Shown: positions 7,321 through 14,034, counted from the stretch's first letter. The stretch: 15,573 bases of DNA from Acetofilamentum sp. (GCA_020720525.1 DYON01000033.1:1-15573); one strand, 5' to 3'. Notes: a model not told the origin generated them from the sequence alone. Made by a program: numbers and translations.

Positions 7321-7402
7321 TTACGAACAACTTTGTTACTAACAACATTATTAGTAACAACTTTGTTAGTAATAATTTAGTTATATACAATATTGTTAGT
7401 AA
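7321..7402. promoter_or_regulatory. Array of three imperfect palindromic operators, 30-bp period
   Basis: Three 22-bp units start at 7321, 7351 and 7381. Each is an imperfect palindrome of two 10-bp half-sites separated by 2 bp: ttacgaacaa/ttgttactaa (8 of 10 pair), ttagtaacaa/ttgttagtaa (9 of 10) and ttatatacaa/ttgttagtaa (7 of 10). Units 1 and 2 share 19 of 22 positions, including the 13-mer aacaactttgtta; units 2 and 3 share 17. The right half of unit 1 and the left half of unit 2 are also exact inverted copies around an 8-nt spacer (7333-7360). A 30-bp period is close to three helical turns, so dimers would bind one face of the DNA. Unit 3 reaches the -33 region of the ATPase promoter, which suggests repression. 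The binding protein is not identified. Confidence 0.6.
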
Positions 7403-7411
7403 AATAAATTG

Positions 7412-7419
7412 TATCTTTG
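7412..7419 (+). promoter_or_regulatory. Bacteroidota -7 promoter element of the ATPase gene
   Basis: TATCTTTG matches TAnnTTTG, 18 bp before the ATG at 7438. A TTG at 7393-7395 lies 16 bp upstream, slightly short for a -33 element and inside the third operator unit. A start codon inside this element (TTG 7417) is therefore unlikely. Confidence 0.65.
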
Positions 7420-7437
7420 TTACGAAAAATTACATTT

Positions 7438-8562
7438 ATGGATTATCCTTTTGCGTTTGGATCGGCAACTTATGGTGAGCTTTTCACCGATAGGGAAATA
7501 GAATCGGAGCGATTAATGATGAATTTCAGGAATGGAATCAATACAATTCTGATATCGCCTCGTCGATGGGGAAAAACATCGCTGGTGATTAAAACCGCCG
7601 AAAAAATGCACGATAAAAGCATTAAGATTGTTCGCTTCGATACTTTTTCGTGTCGCAACGAGGAGGAATTTTATCAGCTTTTTGCCACCGAAATAATCAG
7701 ACAAACCAGTAGCAAAATAAATGAATGGGTGGATCATGCTCGGCAATTTTTGTCGTCTCTTGTTCCCCGTATCAATGTAGGAATGAGTCCCGAAACAGAA
7801 TTTTCGGTTACACTCGATTTTAGCGACAAACAAGCGGTGAACGAAGTGCTTTCTCTGCCCGAAAAAATTGCAATCAAGAAAAAAATTCGAGTTGTTGTTT
7901 GTATCGATGAATTTCAACAGATAGCTGGTTTCAGCGATTCGTTGAATTTTCAAAAACGTCTTCGCAGTTTCTGGCAGTTGCAAAAGTCGGTTACGTATTG
8001 TCTATACGGTAGTAAAAAGCATGTTATGACGAAGCTCTTTTCGCGCCAAAGTATGCCATTTTACAAATTTGGCGACTTGATGTTTCTCCAAAAAATTGAT
8101 AGAAGCAACTGGGTGAAATTTATTGTTGGTCGATTTAAAAAAACAGGGAAGAGTGTAAGTGCGAAAATTGCTGGTCAGATATGCGATTCGGTCGATAATC
8201 ATTCGCACTATGTTCAGCAATTGAGCTGGTTGGTGTGGGCACATACAACCAAAATTGCTGGCGACGAAGAGTTCCGAAAAGCCGAAGAAGAACTAATGAC
8301 GCAAAATTCGATGTTGTTTTATCGCTATATTGAGGAATTGTCGGCTTATCAGCTCAATTTTCTTAGAGCTGTTGCCGAAGGAAACCACGATCAACTAACC
8401 AAAAAAGCAATTTTGAACAAATACAATTTGGGTACATCTGCAAATGTTTCGCGTCTTAAATCGGCTTTAGAAAACAAGGAACTGATTGACATTGAGATGA
8501 AAAAGGTAACCATCAGCGATCCCGTTTTCTGCAAATGGATTCGGAAAGAGCTATGCAAATAG
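7438..8562 (+). CDS. Archaeal-type AAA/STAND-like P-loop ATPase
   Basis: 374-residue cytoplasmic ATPase of the archaeal-ATPase group (PF01637-like, MNS clade of STAND NTPases). Walker A is SPRRWGKTSL (40-49) in the family's PRRxGKT form, preceded by the typical ESERLMMNFRNG. Walker B is VVVCIDEFQ (D157, E158). A sensor-like YCLYGSKKHVM follows at 187-197. The C-terminal quarter (about 290-374) is helical, with a probable winged-helix segment (LTKKAILNKYNLGTSANVSR, then ALENKELIDIEMKKVTISDP), as in relatives that may bind nucleic acid. Substrate and biological role of this group are largely unknown. The ATG at 7438 is used; an in-frame TTG at 7417 lies within the promoter. The upstream operator array suggests tight control, possibly by its own winged helix (speculative). 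It is convergent with tmk, with 5 bp between stops. Confidence 0.8.
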   Translation: MDYPFAFGSATYGELFTDREIESERLMMNFRNGINTILISPRRWGKTSLVIKTAEKMHDKSIKIVRFDTFSCRNEEEFYQLFATEIIRQTSSKINEWVDHARQFLSSLVPRINVGMSPETEFSVTLDFSDKQAVNEVLSLPEKIAIKKKIRVVVCIDEFQQIAGFSDSLNFQKRLRSFWQLQKSVTYCLYGSKKHVMTKLFSRQSMPFYKFGDLMFLQKIDRSNWVKFIVGRFKKTGKSVSAKIAGQICDSVDNHSHYVQQLSWLVWAHTTKIAGDEEFRKAEEELMTQNSMLFYRYIEELSAYQLNFLRAVAEGNHDQLTKKAILNKYNLGTSANVSRLKSALENKELIDIEMKKVTISDPVFCKWIRKELCK

Positions 8563-8567
8563 TAGCA

Positions 8568-9266
8568 TCAAAACTCAATTTTGTTGAGCTGCTCCACTAA
8601 TTGTAGATGTATTTTTCCGGGAGCTGGCACCACACCATGTTTTCCAATGACAAAATCGCTCAATTCGAATTCTTGATGCTGCAACATATACTGATACATC
8701 AGGTAAACATCTTTTTGGAAATTCAAATCGGCTTCGTGAATGTCGGACTTTCCGTCTAAGTAATCGCGATCGTCGCCACTGCGTTGGTTTTTGACATTGT
8801 TTTCGCAGAACGCAAATGGCATGTGAAGAAAAAGTGTGATGTCGGGGCGAGGAAGCTCGAAAAGACCAAATTCTGTTTGCATAATCCAATGTGCAAGGGC
8901 TTCGCGCGCTTCCTGTGTTTTGAGTTTGGCTCCCTGAAAGGCGATGTTCGATAGCACATATCGGTCGGCAACAATCCAAATACCTTTTTCGAGCTTAGCT
9001 CGCATATTTGCCGCTTCGTTTTTTCGGTCGCCTGCAAAAAGCATTGCCACAAAATAAGGGTCAACTTCGTCCAATGTTCCCAAGTTGCCTTTCAAAAAAC
9101 TTTTCAGCAAAGGTCCATAAAGTGGGCTGCTGTTGTCGGTTCTTGGGAAATGTATGAATTCGGAGTCGATGCCTTTTTGCTTCAACGCATTGAGCAGCAA
9201 CTGAGTTTGCGTCGATTTTCCACTGCCATCGAGGCCTTCGAGTACTATGAATTTTCCTTGCTTCAT
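8568..9266 (-). CDS. tmk: Thymidylate kinase (dTMP kinase)
   Basis: 232-residue dTMP kinase, which phosphorylates dTMP to dTDP with ATP for DNA synthesis. The P-loop is LEGLDGSGKSTQ (9-20). The dTMP-binding FPRT lies at 40-43 with R42. The DRY motif (D101-R102-Y103), followed by SNIAFQGAKL, is the family signature 2. A lid-like stretch with basic residues (NQRSGDDRDYLDG) follows. Its length is slightly above the usual 205-215, with the extra residues in the C-terminal third. It is divergent from folP with only 38 bp between starts. A -7-like TATCTTCG (one mismatch, minus strand, 9289-9296) sits back to back with the folP -7 element. No inactivating change is seen. Confidence 0.95.
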   Translation of the reverse strand: MKQGKFIVLEGLDGSGKSTQTQLLLNALKQKGIDSEFIHFPRTDNSSPLYGPLLKSFLKGNLGTLDEVDPYFVAMLFAGDRKNEAANMRAKLEKGIWIVADRYVLSNIAFQGAKLKTQEAREALAHWIMQTEFGLFELPRPDITLFLHMPFAFCENNVKNQRSGDDRDYLDGKSDIHEADLNFQKDVYLMYQYMLQHQEFELSDFVIGKHGVVPAPGKIHLQLVEQLNKIEF

Positions 9267-9288
9267 CGGGAGATAAACTTTACTTTTG
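9258..9288 (+). promoter_or_regulatory. folP promoter (TTG-N20-TACTTTTG)
   Basis: The -33-like TTG at 9258-9260 and the -7 TACTTTTG at 9281-9288, a full TAnnTTTG match, are 20 bp apart. The ATG follows 16 bp later. The -33 lies within the first codons of divergent tmk, so the two promoters overlap. Confidence 0.6.
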
Positions 9289-9304
9289 CGAAGATATTAA
9301 ACTT

Positions 9305-10147
9305 ATGTATTCCAACGGAAAAAAATACAGTCTTAAAATTCGCGGCAATCTGCTCGAATTGAATTTTCCTTGTGTAATGGGGATTCTCAATATTACTCCC
9401 GATTCTTTTTACAAGCAAAGTCGAATTTTGGATGTGCACTCAGCAATGGAGCGTTGTAGCACAATGTTGGACGAAGGAGCTACAATTATCGATTTGGGTG
9501 CAGCTAGCACTAGGCCTGGTTCGCTCTATCCGGGAGCAGAGGAGGAATTCAATCGCCTTGCAGCAGTTTTTCCCGAACTTCGAAAGAGTTTCCCCGATAC
9601 AATTTTTTCAATCGACACTTGGAATGCGGAAGTTGCCAATAAAATGCTGCATCTTGGTGCCGATATTATCAACGATATTTCGGCTGGTGAGCTCGACCCT
9701 GCAATTGTGGAGGTGGTTGCGCAACACCATGTTCCTTACATAGCAATGCACATGCGCGGTACTCCAGAAAATATGCAGCAATTAACTCAATACACCGATG
9801 TGGTTGCTGAAATAAATACTTTTTTTGTCGAAAAAATCAGAGAATTGCGTGTTGCAGGTATTTACGACATTATAGTTGATCCAGGATTTGGTTTTTCTAA
9901 AACATTGGAGCAAAATTTTGCCTTGCTGAAAAATCTCGATTTGTTTATGTTGCACGAAGTCCCCATTCTTGTTGGACTTAGCCGCAAATCGATGATTAGC
10001 AAAGCCATTGGGTGCAATTCGGACGAAGCTCTGAGTGGTACTATTGCCGCAAACACCATTGCTTTGATGAATGGTGCTTCTATTTTGCGTGTTCACGATG
10101 TGAAAGCTGCTACCGATGCAATAGCTGTGTTCAGAAAAATGACATAA
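9305..10147 (+). CDS. folP: Dihydropteroate synthase
   Basis: 280-residue folate-pathway enzyme that condenses p-aminobenzoate with 6-hydroxymethyl-7,8-dihydropterin pyrophosphate; it is the sulfonamide target. Motifs appear in order: GILNITPDSF (26-35, metal-binding N29), DLGAASTRPGS (63-73), SIDTW (102-106, D104), NDIS (123-126), MHMRGTP (148-154), VDPGFGFSKT (191-200, D192), LSRKS (225-229, K228) and RVHDV (262-266, R262 and H264). The second loop reads GAASTRPG rather than the more common GGESTRPG. Length and order are normal and no resistance-type insertion is evident. It is divergent from tmk. In many Bacteroidota folP is followed by a diadenylate cyclase gene; here ilvE follows after 172 bp. 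Confidence 0.96.
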   Translation: MYSNGKKYSLKIRGNLLELNFPCVMGILNITPDSFYKQSRILDVHSAMERCSTMLDEGATIIDLGAASTRPGSLYPGAEEEFNRLAAVFPELRKSFPDTIFSIDTWNAEVANKMLHLGADIINDISAGELDPAIVEVVAQHHVPYIAMHMRGTPENMQQLTQYTDVVAEINTFFVEKIRELRVAGIYDIIVDPGFGFSKTLEQNFALLKNLDLFMLHEVPILVGLSRKSMISKAIGCNSDEALSGTIAANTIALMNGASILRVHDVKAATDAIAVFRKMT

Positions 10148-10277
10148 TTGCCCCAATTTGATTCCTCTGCGCACTTAATATTACCGCTCAAAACGTGTTT
10201 GGTTCAGCCGTTGGGAGGAAGAATGGTGTTTTCTATTTTTCTTAAACAGTTACATAAAAATTGTAGTTCCATTTATA

Positions 10278-10285
10278 TAATTTTG
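10278..10285 (+). promoter_or_regulatory. -7 promoter element upstream of ilvE
   Basis: TAATTTTG matches TAnnTTTG, 34 bp before the ilvE ATG, in the 172-bp gap after folP. No well-spaced TTG -33 is present; the nearest, at 10261-10263, is only 14 bp away. No attenuator-like leader peptide was found. Confidence 0.45.
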
Positions 10286-10319
10286 TTTACCTTAGCCTCG
10301 CATCAATACATAAAATGTT

Positions 10320-11339
10320 ATGGAAAACATAGAATGGTCGAAATTGCCATTTGGCTATCGCAAAACGTCGAAAAACGTAAGAACTTTTTTTAAAAACGGT
10401 GCTTGGTCGAAACCCGAAATATCGGATTCGGAATACATCAACGTTCATATCGCGGCTACCGGCATGCATTACGGACAGCAAGCCTTCGAAGGAATGAAAG
10501 CATATCGTGGAAAAAATGGCGATATTCGTTTGTTTCGTTGGGACGAAAACGCTGCAAGGCTTCAACGAAGCGCACGTGGAATTTTCATGGCCGAAGTGCC
10601 AAACGATATTTTTTTCGAATGTGTAAAAGCTGCCGTACTCGAAAATCTCGATTTTTTACCTCCCTACGGCACAGGTGCTTCGTTGTATCTGAGACCTTTG
10701 CTCTTTGGATCGGGCGCCGAAGTTGGTGTAAAACCTGCAGCCGAATACACTTTTATTGTTTTCGCAACTCCAGTTGGTCCTTATTTTAAAGAAGGATTTA
10801 ACCCTGTGAAAATCGGAATTGTGAAAGACAGCGACCGTGCTGCACCTCTCGGAACAGGAACCATCAAGGTTGGCGGAAATTATGCTGCCAGTTTGCGCGG
10901 CGTTATGAAAGCCCACGATCATGGTTTTGGTTCGCCTATGTACCTCGACGCAAAAGAAAAACGCTATATAGACGAAATAGGTGCAGCCAACTTTTTTGGA
11001 ATTAAAGACAATACCTACATTACCCCAAGTAGTTCTTCTATTTTGCCTTCAATCACCAACAAAAGTCTTCAGGTTTTGGCCGAAGACTTGGGAATGAAAG
11101 TCGATATTCGTCCAGTTCCAGTTGAAGAACTTTCTACATTCGAAGAAGTGGGTGCTTGCGGTACCGCTGCTATTATTGCTCCTATTGGACTTATCGAAGA
11201 CATGGAAACAGGTCAGAAATACGAATTCTGTAAAGATGGAAAAGCCGGAAAATGGTCAACCGCTTTGTATCAGAAGCTTATGGGAATTCAATATGGCGAC
11301 GAACTCGACACACACAACTGGATTACCATTTTAGGATAA
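10320..11339 (+). CDS. ilvE: Branched-chain amino acid aminotransferase
   Basis: 339-residue class IV PLP aminotransferase that interconverts Leu, Ile and Val with their 2-oxo acids using glutamate/2-oxoglutarate. HYGQQAFEGMKAYRG (50-64) and LYLRPLLFGSG (122-132) form the substrate side. GTIKVGGNYAAS (180-191) carries the PLP lysine K183. DEIGAANFF (218-226) supplies E219 for the pyridine nitrogen. GACGTAAIIAPIG (278-290) is the phosphate-binding turn. The length fits the longer bacterial/eukaryotic BCAT subgroup (about 340-360) rather than the roughly 310-residue E. coli form. It appears to be a single-gene unit, with its own -7 element upstream and a weak terminator hairpin downstream. No other branched-chain biosynthesis gene is adjacent. 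Confidence 0.96.
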   Translation: MENIEWSKLPFGYRKTSKNVRTFFKNGAWSKPEISDSEYINVHIAATGMHYGQQAFEGMKAYRGKNGDIRLFRWDENAARLQRSARGIFMAEVPNDIFFECVKAAVLENLDFLPPYGTGASLYLRPLLFGSGAEVGVKPAAEYTFIVFATPVGPYFKEGFNPVKIGIVKDSDRAAPLGTGTIKVGGNYAASLRGVMKAHDHGFGSPMYLDAKEKRYIDEIGAANFFGIKDNTYITPSSSSILPSITNKSLQVLAEDLGMKVDIRPVPVEELSTFEEVGACGTAAIIAPIGLIEDMETGQKYEFCKDGKAGKWSTALYQKLMGIQYGDELDTHNWITILG

Positions 11340-11367
11340 GCTTTTCAACTTAGGTTGTTTGATAAAA

Positions 11368-11410
11368 TCTGCCGGAATGCAATATCACTCTGGCAGAATT
11401 TCTTATTTTT
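11368..11410 (+). terminator. Probable weak terminator after ilvE
   Basis: tctgcc (11368-11373) pairs with ggcaga (11392-11397), and the T-rich stretch aatttcttattttt follows to 11410. The stem is short and its 18-nt loop is long, so support is modest. The T-run doubles as the -7 element of the next gene. Confidence 0.35.
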
Positions 11411-11411
11411 G
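11404..11411 (+). promoter_or_regulatory. -7 promoter element of the FtsB/DivIC-like gene
   Basis: TATTTTTG matches TAnnTTTG, 12 bp before the ATG at 11424. No clear -33 TTG is at the right distance. The element argues against the upstream in-frame start at 11355. Confidence 0.5.
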
Positions 11412-11423
11412 TACAACAATACT

Positions 11424-11714
11424 ATGCGAAAACAAGTTTGGACGATATTAAAAAACCGATACTTCATAGTCACAGCTGCGTTTGTGATTTGGGTAGGCTT
11501 TTTCGACCAAAACAATCTCATTCACCAACAAATGTTGCGAAGCGAGTTGAAAGCTGTGCAGAAAGAGCGAAATTTCTATCTCAACGAAATTGATCGCGAT
11601 ACGCGTACCTATCTCGAAATTGTTGGTAGCAACGAAAGATTGGAGAAATTTGCCCGCGAAAAGTATTTGGTGAAACGCGACAACGAAGATGTGTTTCTTA
11701 TTGTTTATGAATAG
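11424..11714 (+). CDS. FtsB/DivIC-like septum formation protein
   Basis: 96-residue bitopic membrane protein with FtsB/DivIC architecture: a short cytoplasmic N-terminus (MRKQVWTILKNR), one transmembrane helix (about 13-28, FIVTAAFVIWVGFF), a coiled coil (about 32-62, HQQMLRSELKAVQKERNFYL) and a C-terminal segment with the family-typical ERLEKFAREKYLVKRDNEDVF. Such proteins bridge FtsL and FtsQ/DivIB in the divisome and help switch on septal peptidoglycan synthesis. The ATG at 11424 is chosen over an upstream frame opening at 11355 because it gives the usual N-terminus and follows a good -7 element. It converges on the DUF922-like gene with a 12-bp gap. Architecture is clear; orthology to FtsB versus DivIC is not resolved. 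Confidence 0.85.
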   Translation: MRKQVWTILKNRYFIVTAAFVIWVGFFDQNNLIHQQMLRSELKAVQKERNFYLNEIDRDTRTYLEIVGSNERLEKFAREKYLVKRDNEDVFLIVYE

Positions 11715-11726
11715 TTTTATTGTAAG

Positions 11727-12311
11727 CTAAAACACAACCCAAACTTCTGTATTGCCCCAAGCCTCGTATTCCATGAGTTCAATTGCAATTTTTTGGTTCC
11801 ACTCTTCTTGTTTTTCGGCGATTAAAGAATGATTGGTTTCTTTGTCGTATTGTTTTTGATAGGCAGATAAATCTTTGTCGCATTTTTTGAACATCTTGGT
11901 TATTTCAGAATTGAATGTTCGTATGTTGGGAGTCATTTCGCCTATTTGTTTGCGGAGTTTTCGGGCAAATAGTTCGCAAATATCGAAATGCAATTGTTCG
12001 TGTTTGAGCAAATAGTCCGAAATAGCTGTTTTTAATTTCCACGATCGATTTTTTATCATGAACGATTCCACGGTTACCAGAACAGAATCTTGGTCTTTTG
12101 TGATTGTGGTTGCAAACGAAATTTGGGTTCCTACAAATGCAGCTTCGTTGTTCTGAACTTTCCCGCTTGCACCTTTAAAATCGGCCCACGCGAGCGGTCG
12201 TTCTGCACGCCACAATATTTCGTTGCCTTCTCGCTTGTTTTGTTGAGCAAATCCGATAGTGACTGAGAGCAACGACCATAAAAATACAAGAAAGTGAAAC
12301 GAAAATCTCAT
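11727..12311 (-). CDS. Exported DUF922-like protein with HExxH motif
   Basis: 194-residue exported protein. A signal peptide (MRFSFHFLVFLWSLLSVTIGFAQ) is followed by a compact domain resembling the DUF922 pattern: a Trp/aromatic-rich start (LWRAERPLAWADFKG, 33-47), then LLKHEQLHFDICELFARKLR (101-120). Its HEQLH (H104, E105, H108) fits a zinc-metalloprotease HExxH helix. A later Glu-rich helix (EKQEEWNQKIAIELMEYE) could supply a third ligand. Proteolytic activity has not, to my knowledge, been established for this family, so the role is unknown; the motif is what is seen and the enzymatic reading is inference. The protein probably resides in the periplasm or outer envelope. It converges on the division gene and shows no strong promoter; a TACTTTTA-like element lies at 12365-12372 on the minus strand. 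Confidence 0.6.
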   Translation of the reverse strand: MRFSFHFLVFLWSLLSVTIGFAQQNKREGNEILWRAERPLAWADFKGASGKVQNNEAAFVGTQISFATTITKDQDSVLVTVESFMIKNRSWKLKTAISDYLLKHEQLHFDICELFARKLRKQIGEMTPNIRTFNSEITKMFKKCDKDLSAYQKQYDKETNHSLIAEKQEEWNQKIAIELMEYEAWGNTEVWVVF

Positions 12312-12341
12312 TCAATTGTTTTGTTATTGAACGATTTGAAC

Positions 12342-12473
12342 ATGCACATATTGTATCGATTGAGTAAAAGTAAGCGAATTGTATTTTCAGCGCAAAACTC
12401 TACGCTCACCGAGGTTGAGGTGAAGAAAATTTTCCGTGTTTTAGAGAAGAAATGTCGAAATTTCGACAGTTAA
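12342..12473 (+). CDS. Possible 43-residue small ORF
   Basis: An ATG-initiated frame encodes a basic 43-residue peptide (begins MHILYRLSKSKR, later STLTEVEVKKIFRVLEKK, a plausible amphipathic helix) and stops with TAA at 12471-12473. It fills nearly all of the gap between two minus-strand genes, and its stop abuts the stop of the lipoprotein gene. There is no TAnnTTTG promoter and no recognised family. It could be a small gene, a remnant, or chance; the AT content makes a chance frame of this length quite likely. Confidence 0.2.
   Translation: MHILYRLSKSKRIVFSAQNSTLTEVEVKKIFRVLEKKCRNFDS
12453..12468 (-). terminator. 16-bp perfect palindrome, possible terminator of the lipoprotein gene
   Basis: tgtcgaaatttcgaca is a perfect palindrome lying 5 bp past the lipoprotein stop codon on the minus strand. 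As RNA it folds as a 6-bp stem with a 4-nt AATT loop, followed on that strand by TTTCTTCT. This makes a modest intrinsic-terminator candidate; a dimeric protein-binding site is the alternative. Confidence 0.35.
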
Positions 12474-12854
12474 TCAATCGAGTTGAACCACAAACGTACC
12501 AGTGTTGTCGCTAACGTTGTTGATCGATTTTTGAAAGGTTCCTTTTGTTTCGCTGGTCCAAGTCATTTCGTATTTTTCGGTGCCTCCAACCGAGAATGTT
12601 ACGGTTGAAGTACTGATTCCTGTTTTGGAATAAGTAAAAGGAAAATCATCGACGCCAGTAAGGGCGGCCATTCCCGAGCTTGCAGTGCTTGCAAAATACC
12701 ATTCGTCGGTCGAACCACCAGTTTCCGACAAAGTTAATGTGAGTTTTCCCCACGATGAGGTCTCAATGGCGAAGTCATCGTCGTCGTCTTGACACGAAAT
12801 GAAAAAAGTTGAAAAACCAATTGAAAGAACGACCAAGAGTAGAATTTTTTTCAT
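12474..12854 (-). CDS. Small lipoprotein, probably surface-exposed
   Basis: 126-residue lipoprotein. A type II signal peptide (MKKILLLVVLSIGFSTFF) ends in a lipobox FISC with acylated C21. The residues after it, QDDDDD, match the acidic lipoprotein export signal that sends lipoproteins to the cell surface in Bacteroidota. The mature part is rich in Ser, Thr and Gly and reads as alternating beta strands (KLTLTLSETGGSTDEWYF, STVTFSVGGTEKYEMTW, GTFVVQLD), suggesting a small beta-sandwich or lipocalin-like barrel. No family was recognised. The ATG at 12854 is used because a longer frame to 12902 would place 16 residues before the signal peptide and overlap the promoter at 12871-12899. It is divergent from the DUF6624-like cluster. 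Confidence 0.75.
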   Translation of the reverse strand: MKKILLLVVLSIGFSTFFISCQDDDDDFAIETSSWGKLTLTLSETGGSTDEWYFASTASSGMAALTGVDDFPFTYSKTGISTSTVTFSVGGTEKYEMTWTSETKGTFQKSINNVSDNTGTFVVQLD

Positions 12855-12870
12855 AGGGCTGCATTTTGTG

Positions 12871-12899
12871 CAAATATAAAAACTTTTGGGATTTTCAAA
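12871..12899 (-). promoter_or_regulatory. Lipoprotein gene promoter (TTTG-N17-TATATTTG)
   Basis: On the minus strand TTTG (12899-12896) is followed after 17 bp by TATATTTG (12878-12871), a full TAnnTTTG match, 16 bp upstream of the ATG at 12854. It is the best-formed promoter in the window and fixes the start of the lipoprotein gene. Confidence 0.65.
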
Positions 12900-12913
12900 C
12901 AATAAAATATCCT

Positions 12914-12974
12914 TACTTTTACCCCGTTATTATACTTATTTTAAAGAAAAATCATGCGAAGTATTTGGATATTG
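12914..12974 (+). repeat. Direct repeat, copy 1: -7 element, leader and signal-peptide start
   Basis: The segment contains a -7-like TACTTTTA (one mismatch to TAnnTTTG), 3 unlike bases, then a leader starting cgttattatactta, and the first seven codons of the gene at 12954. It aligns to 15512-15573 with the same 11-bp offset from the -7 element to the leader. The leader differs by one substitution and a small change next to the ATG; the coding part matches 20 of 21 bases, the difference being a synonymous Arg codon. Confidence 0.8.
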
Positions 12975-14024
12975 TTTGTGGTGTTGGTTTTCACCATAAG
13001 CCTTTCGGCTCAAAAAATGAAACCCATCGATTGCGGTTGCAAGAGCGATACTGTGAAAATGTACTACGAAAATATTTTCAAGGCAGAGCATTTCCTGATT
13101 GAAGGGAAAAATGATTCTGCATTTATATCTTATCTGAACGGAATGTCGTTCATGTATTTTATGCACAAGGATTATTATCCCAATATTTATACGTTATTGA
13201 AAAATACTGAGAACCCTAACTTTATCTATCAATATTATTCAACTGTTTTCAAATATACACCCGATAGTGTTACGCCTTCGGCATTTTTTGACCGAATAAA
13301 AAACAATGTTCCTGTTGAAATTCAAAATCGTTTGTTGGCTGAATTGCCGAGTATCAAGAAAACTCCAACTCTGCTTAAAAGTAAAGACTATCGGGAATTA
13401 TCATCTATTTTGGCTCCATTGGCGGAGACCGATCAAGATTATCGAGGACCTTCGGCAGGAACAGATAAATCAACAAAAAAGAATCTAAAAAATGTAGATG
13501 TTGAAAATTTCAAGATTATTCTGAAATGTTACAAAAAGTATGGAAGTTTCAATACCATGCGGCTCGATGGTGACGCAAAGAGTGCTTTTCGTATGGTATT
13601 ACTTCATCGATTTTGCGACAAAAAAACCCGGATCAAATACAACGATTTTTTTTTAAACGAAGTCCTATGTGGACACATCGACTCAAGAGACTATGCAAGT
13701 ATTGTGGACAATTATCTCTTCGATTCCACACAGGTTTATGGCATTCATTCAATCTTTTTTATAGGAGATTCGCTTTTTGTTTTTGATTTAAGCAATTCCT
13801 ACAAACAGAAAATCAACCAAAATCGCAAGCAAATCTACTTGGAAGACATAGATGTTACGCATCAAAAGCAAATTTGGCAGTGGCAGCATTTCGATAAGTA
13901 TCTTTTTGAAATTGTGTGGGAAATAATTCCGTATGACGATTCACAAAAAAACCTCGATTTGGCGAATGATTACCTGAAGAAAATGGGATCCATGGTTACT
14001 GGCTATACAGTTTTCACAAGATAA
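12954..14024 (+). CDS. Exported protein resembling DUF6624, unknown function
   Basis: 356-residue exported protein with signal peptide MRSIWILFVVLVFTISLSAQ. The middle and C-terminal parts carry the order of motifs I associate with DUF6624: DQDYRG (160-165), a D..N pair (D182, N185) before FKIILKCYKKYGS, a conserved H218 after an Ala/Leu-rich helix, DYASIVDN (246-253), TQVYGIHS (259-266) and NQNRKQIYLED (288-298). The last 55 residues extend beyond that unit. A short Cys-containing segment (CGC, 27-29) follows the signal peptide. No catalytic function is known to me for this family, and assignment is from remembered pattern only. It is the first gene of a plus-strand cluster; its start region is repeated at the window's end. 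The next gene begins 10 bp after its stop. Confidence 0.65.
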   Translation: MRSIWILFVVLVFTISLSAQKMKPIDCGCKSDTVKMYYENIFKAEHFLIEGKNDSAFISYLNGMSFMYFMHKDYYPNIYTLLKNTENPNFIYQYYSTVFKYTPDSVTPSAFFDRIKNNVPVEIQNRLLAELPSIKKTPTLLKSKDYRELSSILAPLAETDQDYRGPSAGTDKSTKKNLKNVDVENFKIILKCYKKYGSFNTMRLDGDAKSAFRMVLLHRFCDKKTRIKYNDFFLNEVLCGHIDSRDYASIVDNYLFDSTQVYGIHSIFFIGDSLFVFDLSNSYKQKINQNRKQIYLEDIDVTHQKQIWQWQHFDKYLFEIVWEIIPYDDSQKNLDLANDYLKKMGSMVTGYTVFTR

Positions 14025-14034
14025 TACGCTGAAA

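Noticed and set aside
7321..7402. Possible CRISPR array (30-bp periodic repeats)
   Set aside because: Repeats are only 22 bp of imperfect similarity with 8-bp gaps, there are no spacer-sized unique segments and no cas genes; palindromic operators explain them better.
7513..7983. 156-codon minus-strand open frame
   Set aside because: It is antisense to the ATPase, covering the coding of its Walker A and B motifs.
11355..11423. Upstream extension of the FtsB/DivIC-like gene
   Set aside because: It covers the promoter -7 element and the ilvE terminator candidate; the family normally starts at the short basic N-terminus encoded from 11424.
12855..12902. Upstream extension of the lipoprotein gene
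   Set aside because: It covers a well-formed promoter and would place 16 residues before the lipoprotein signal peptide.
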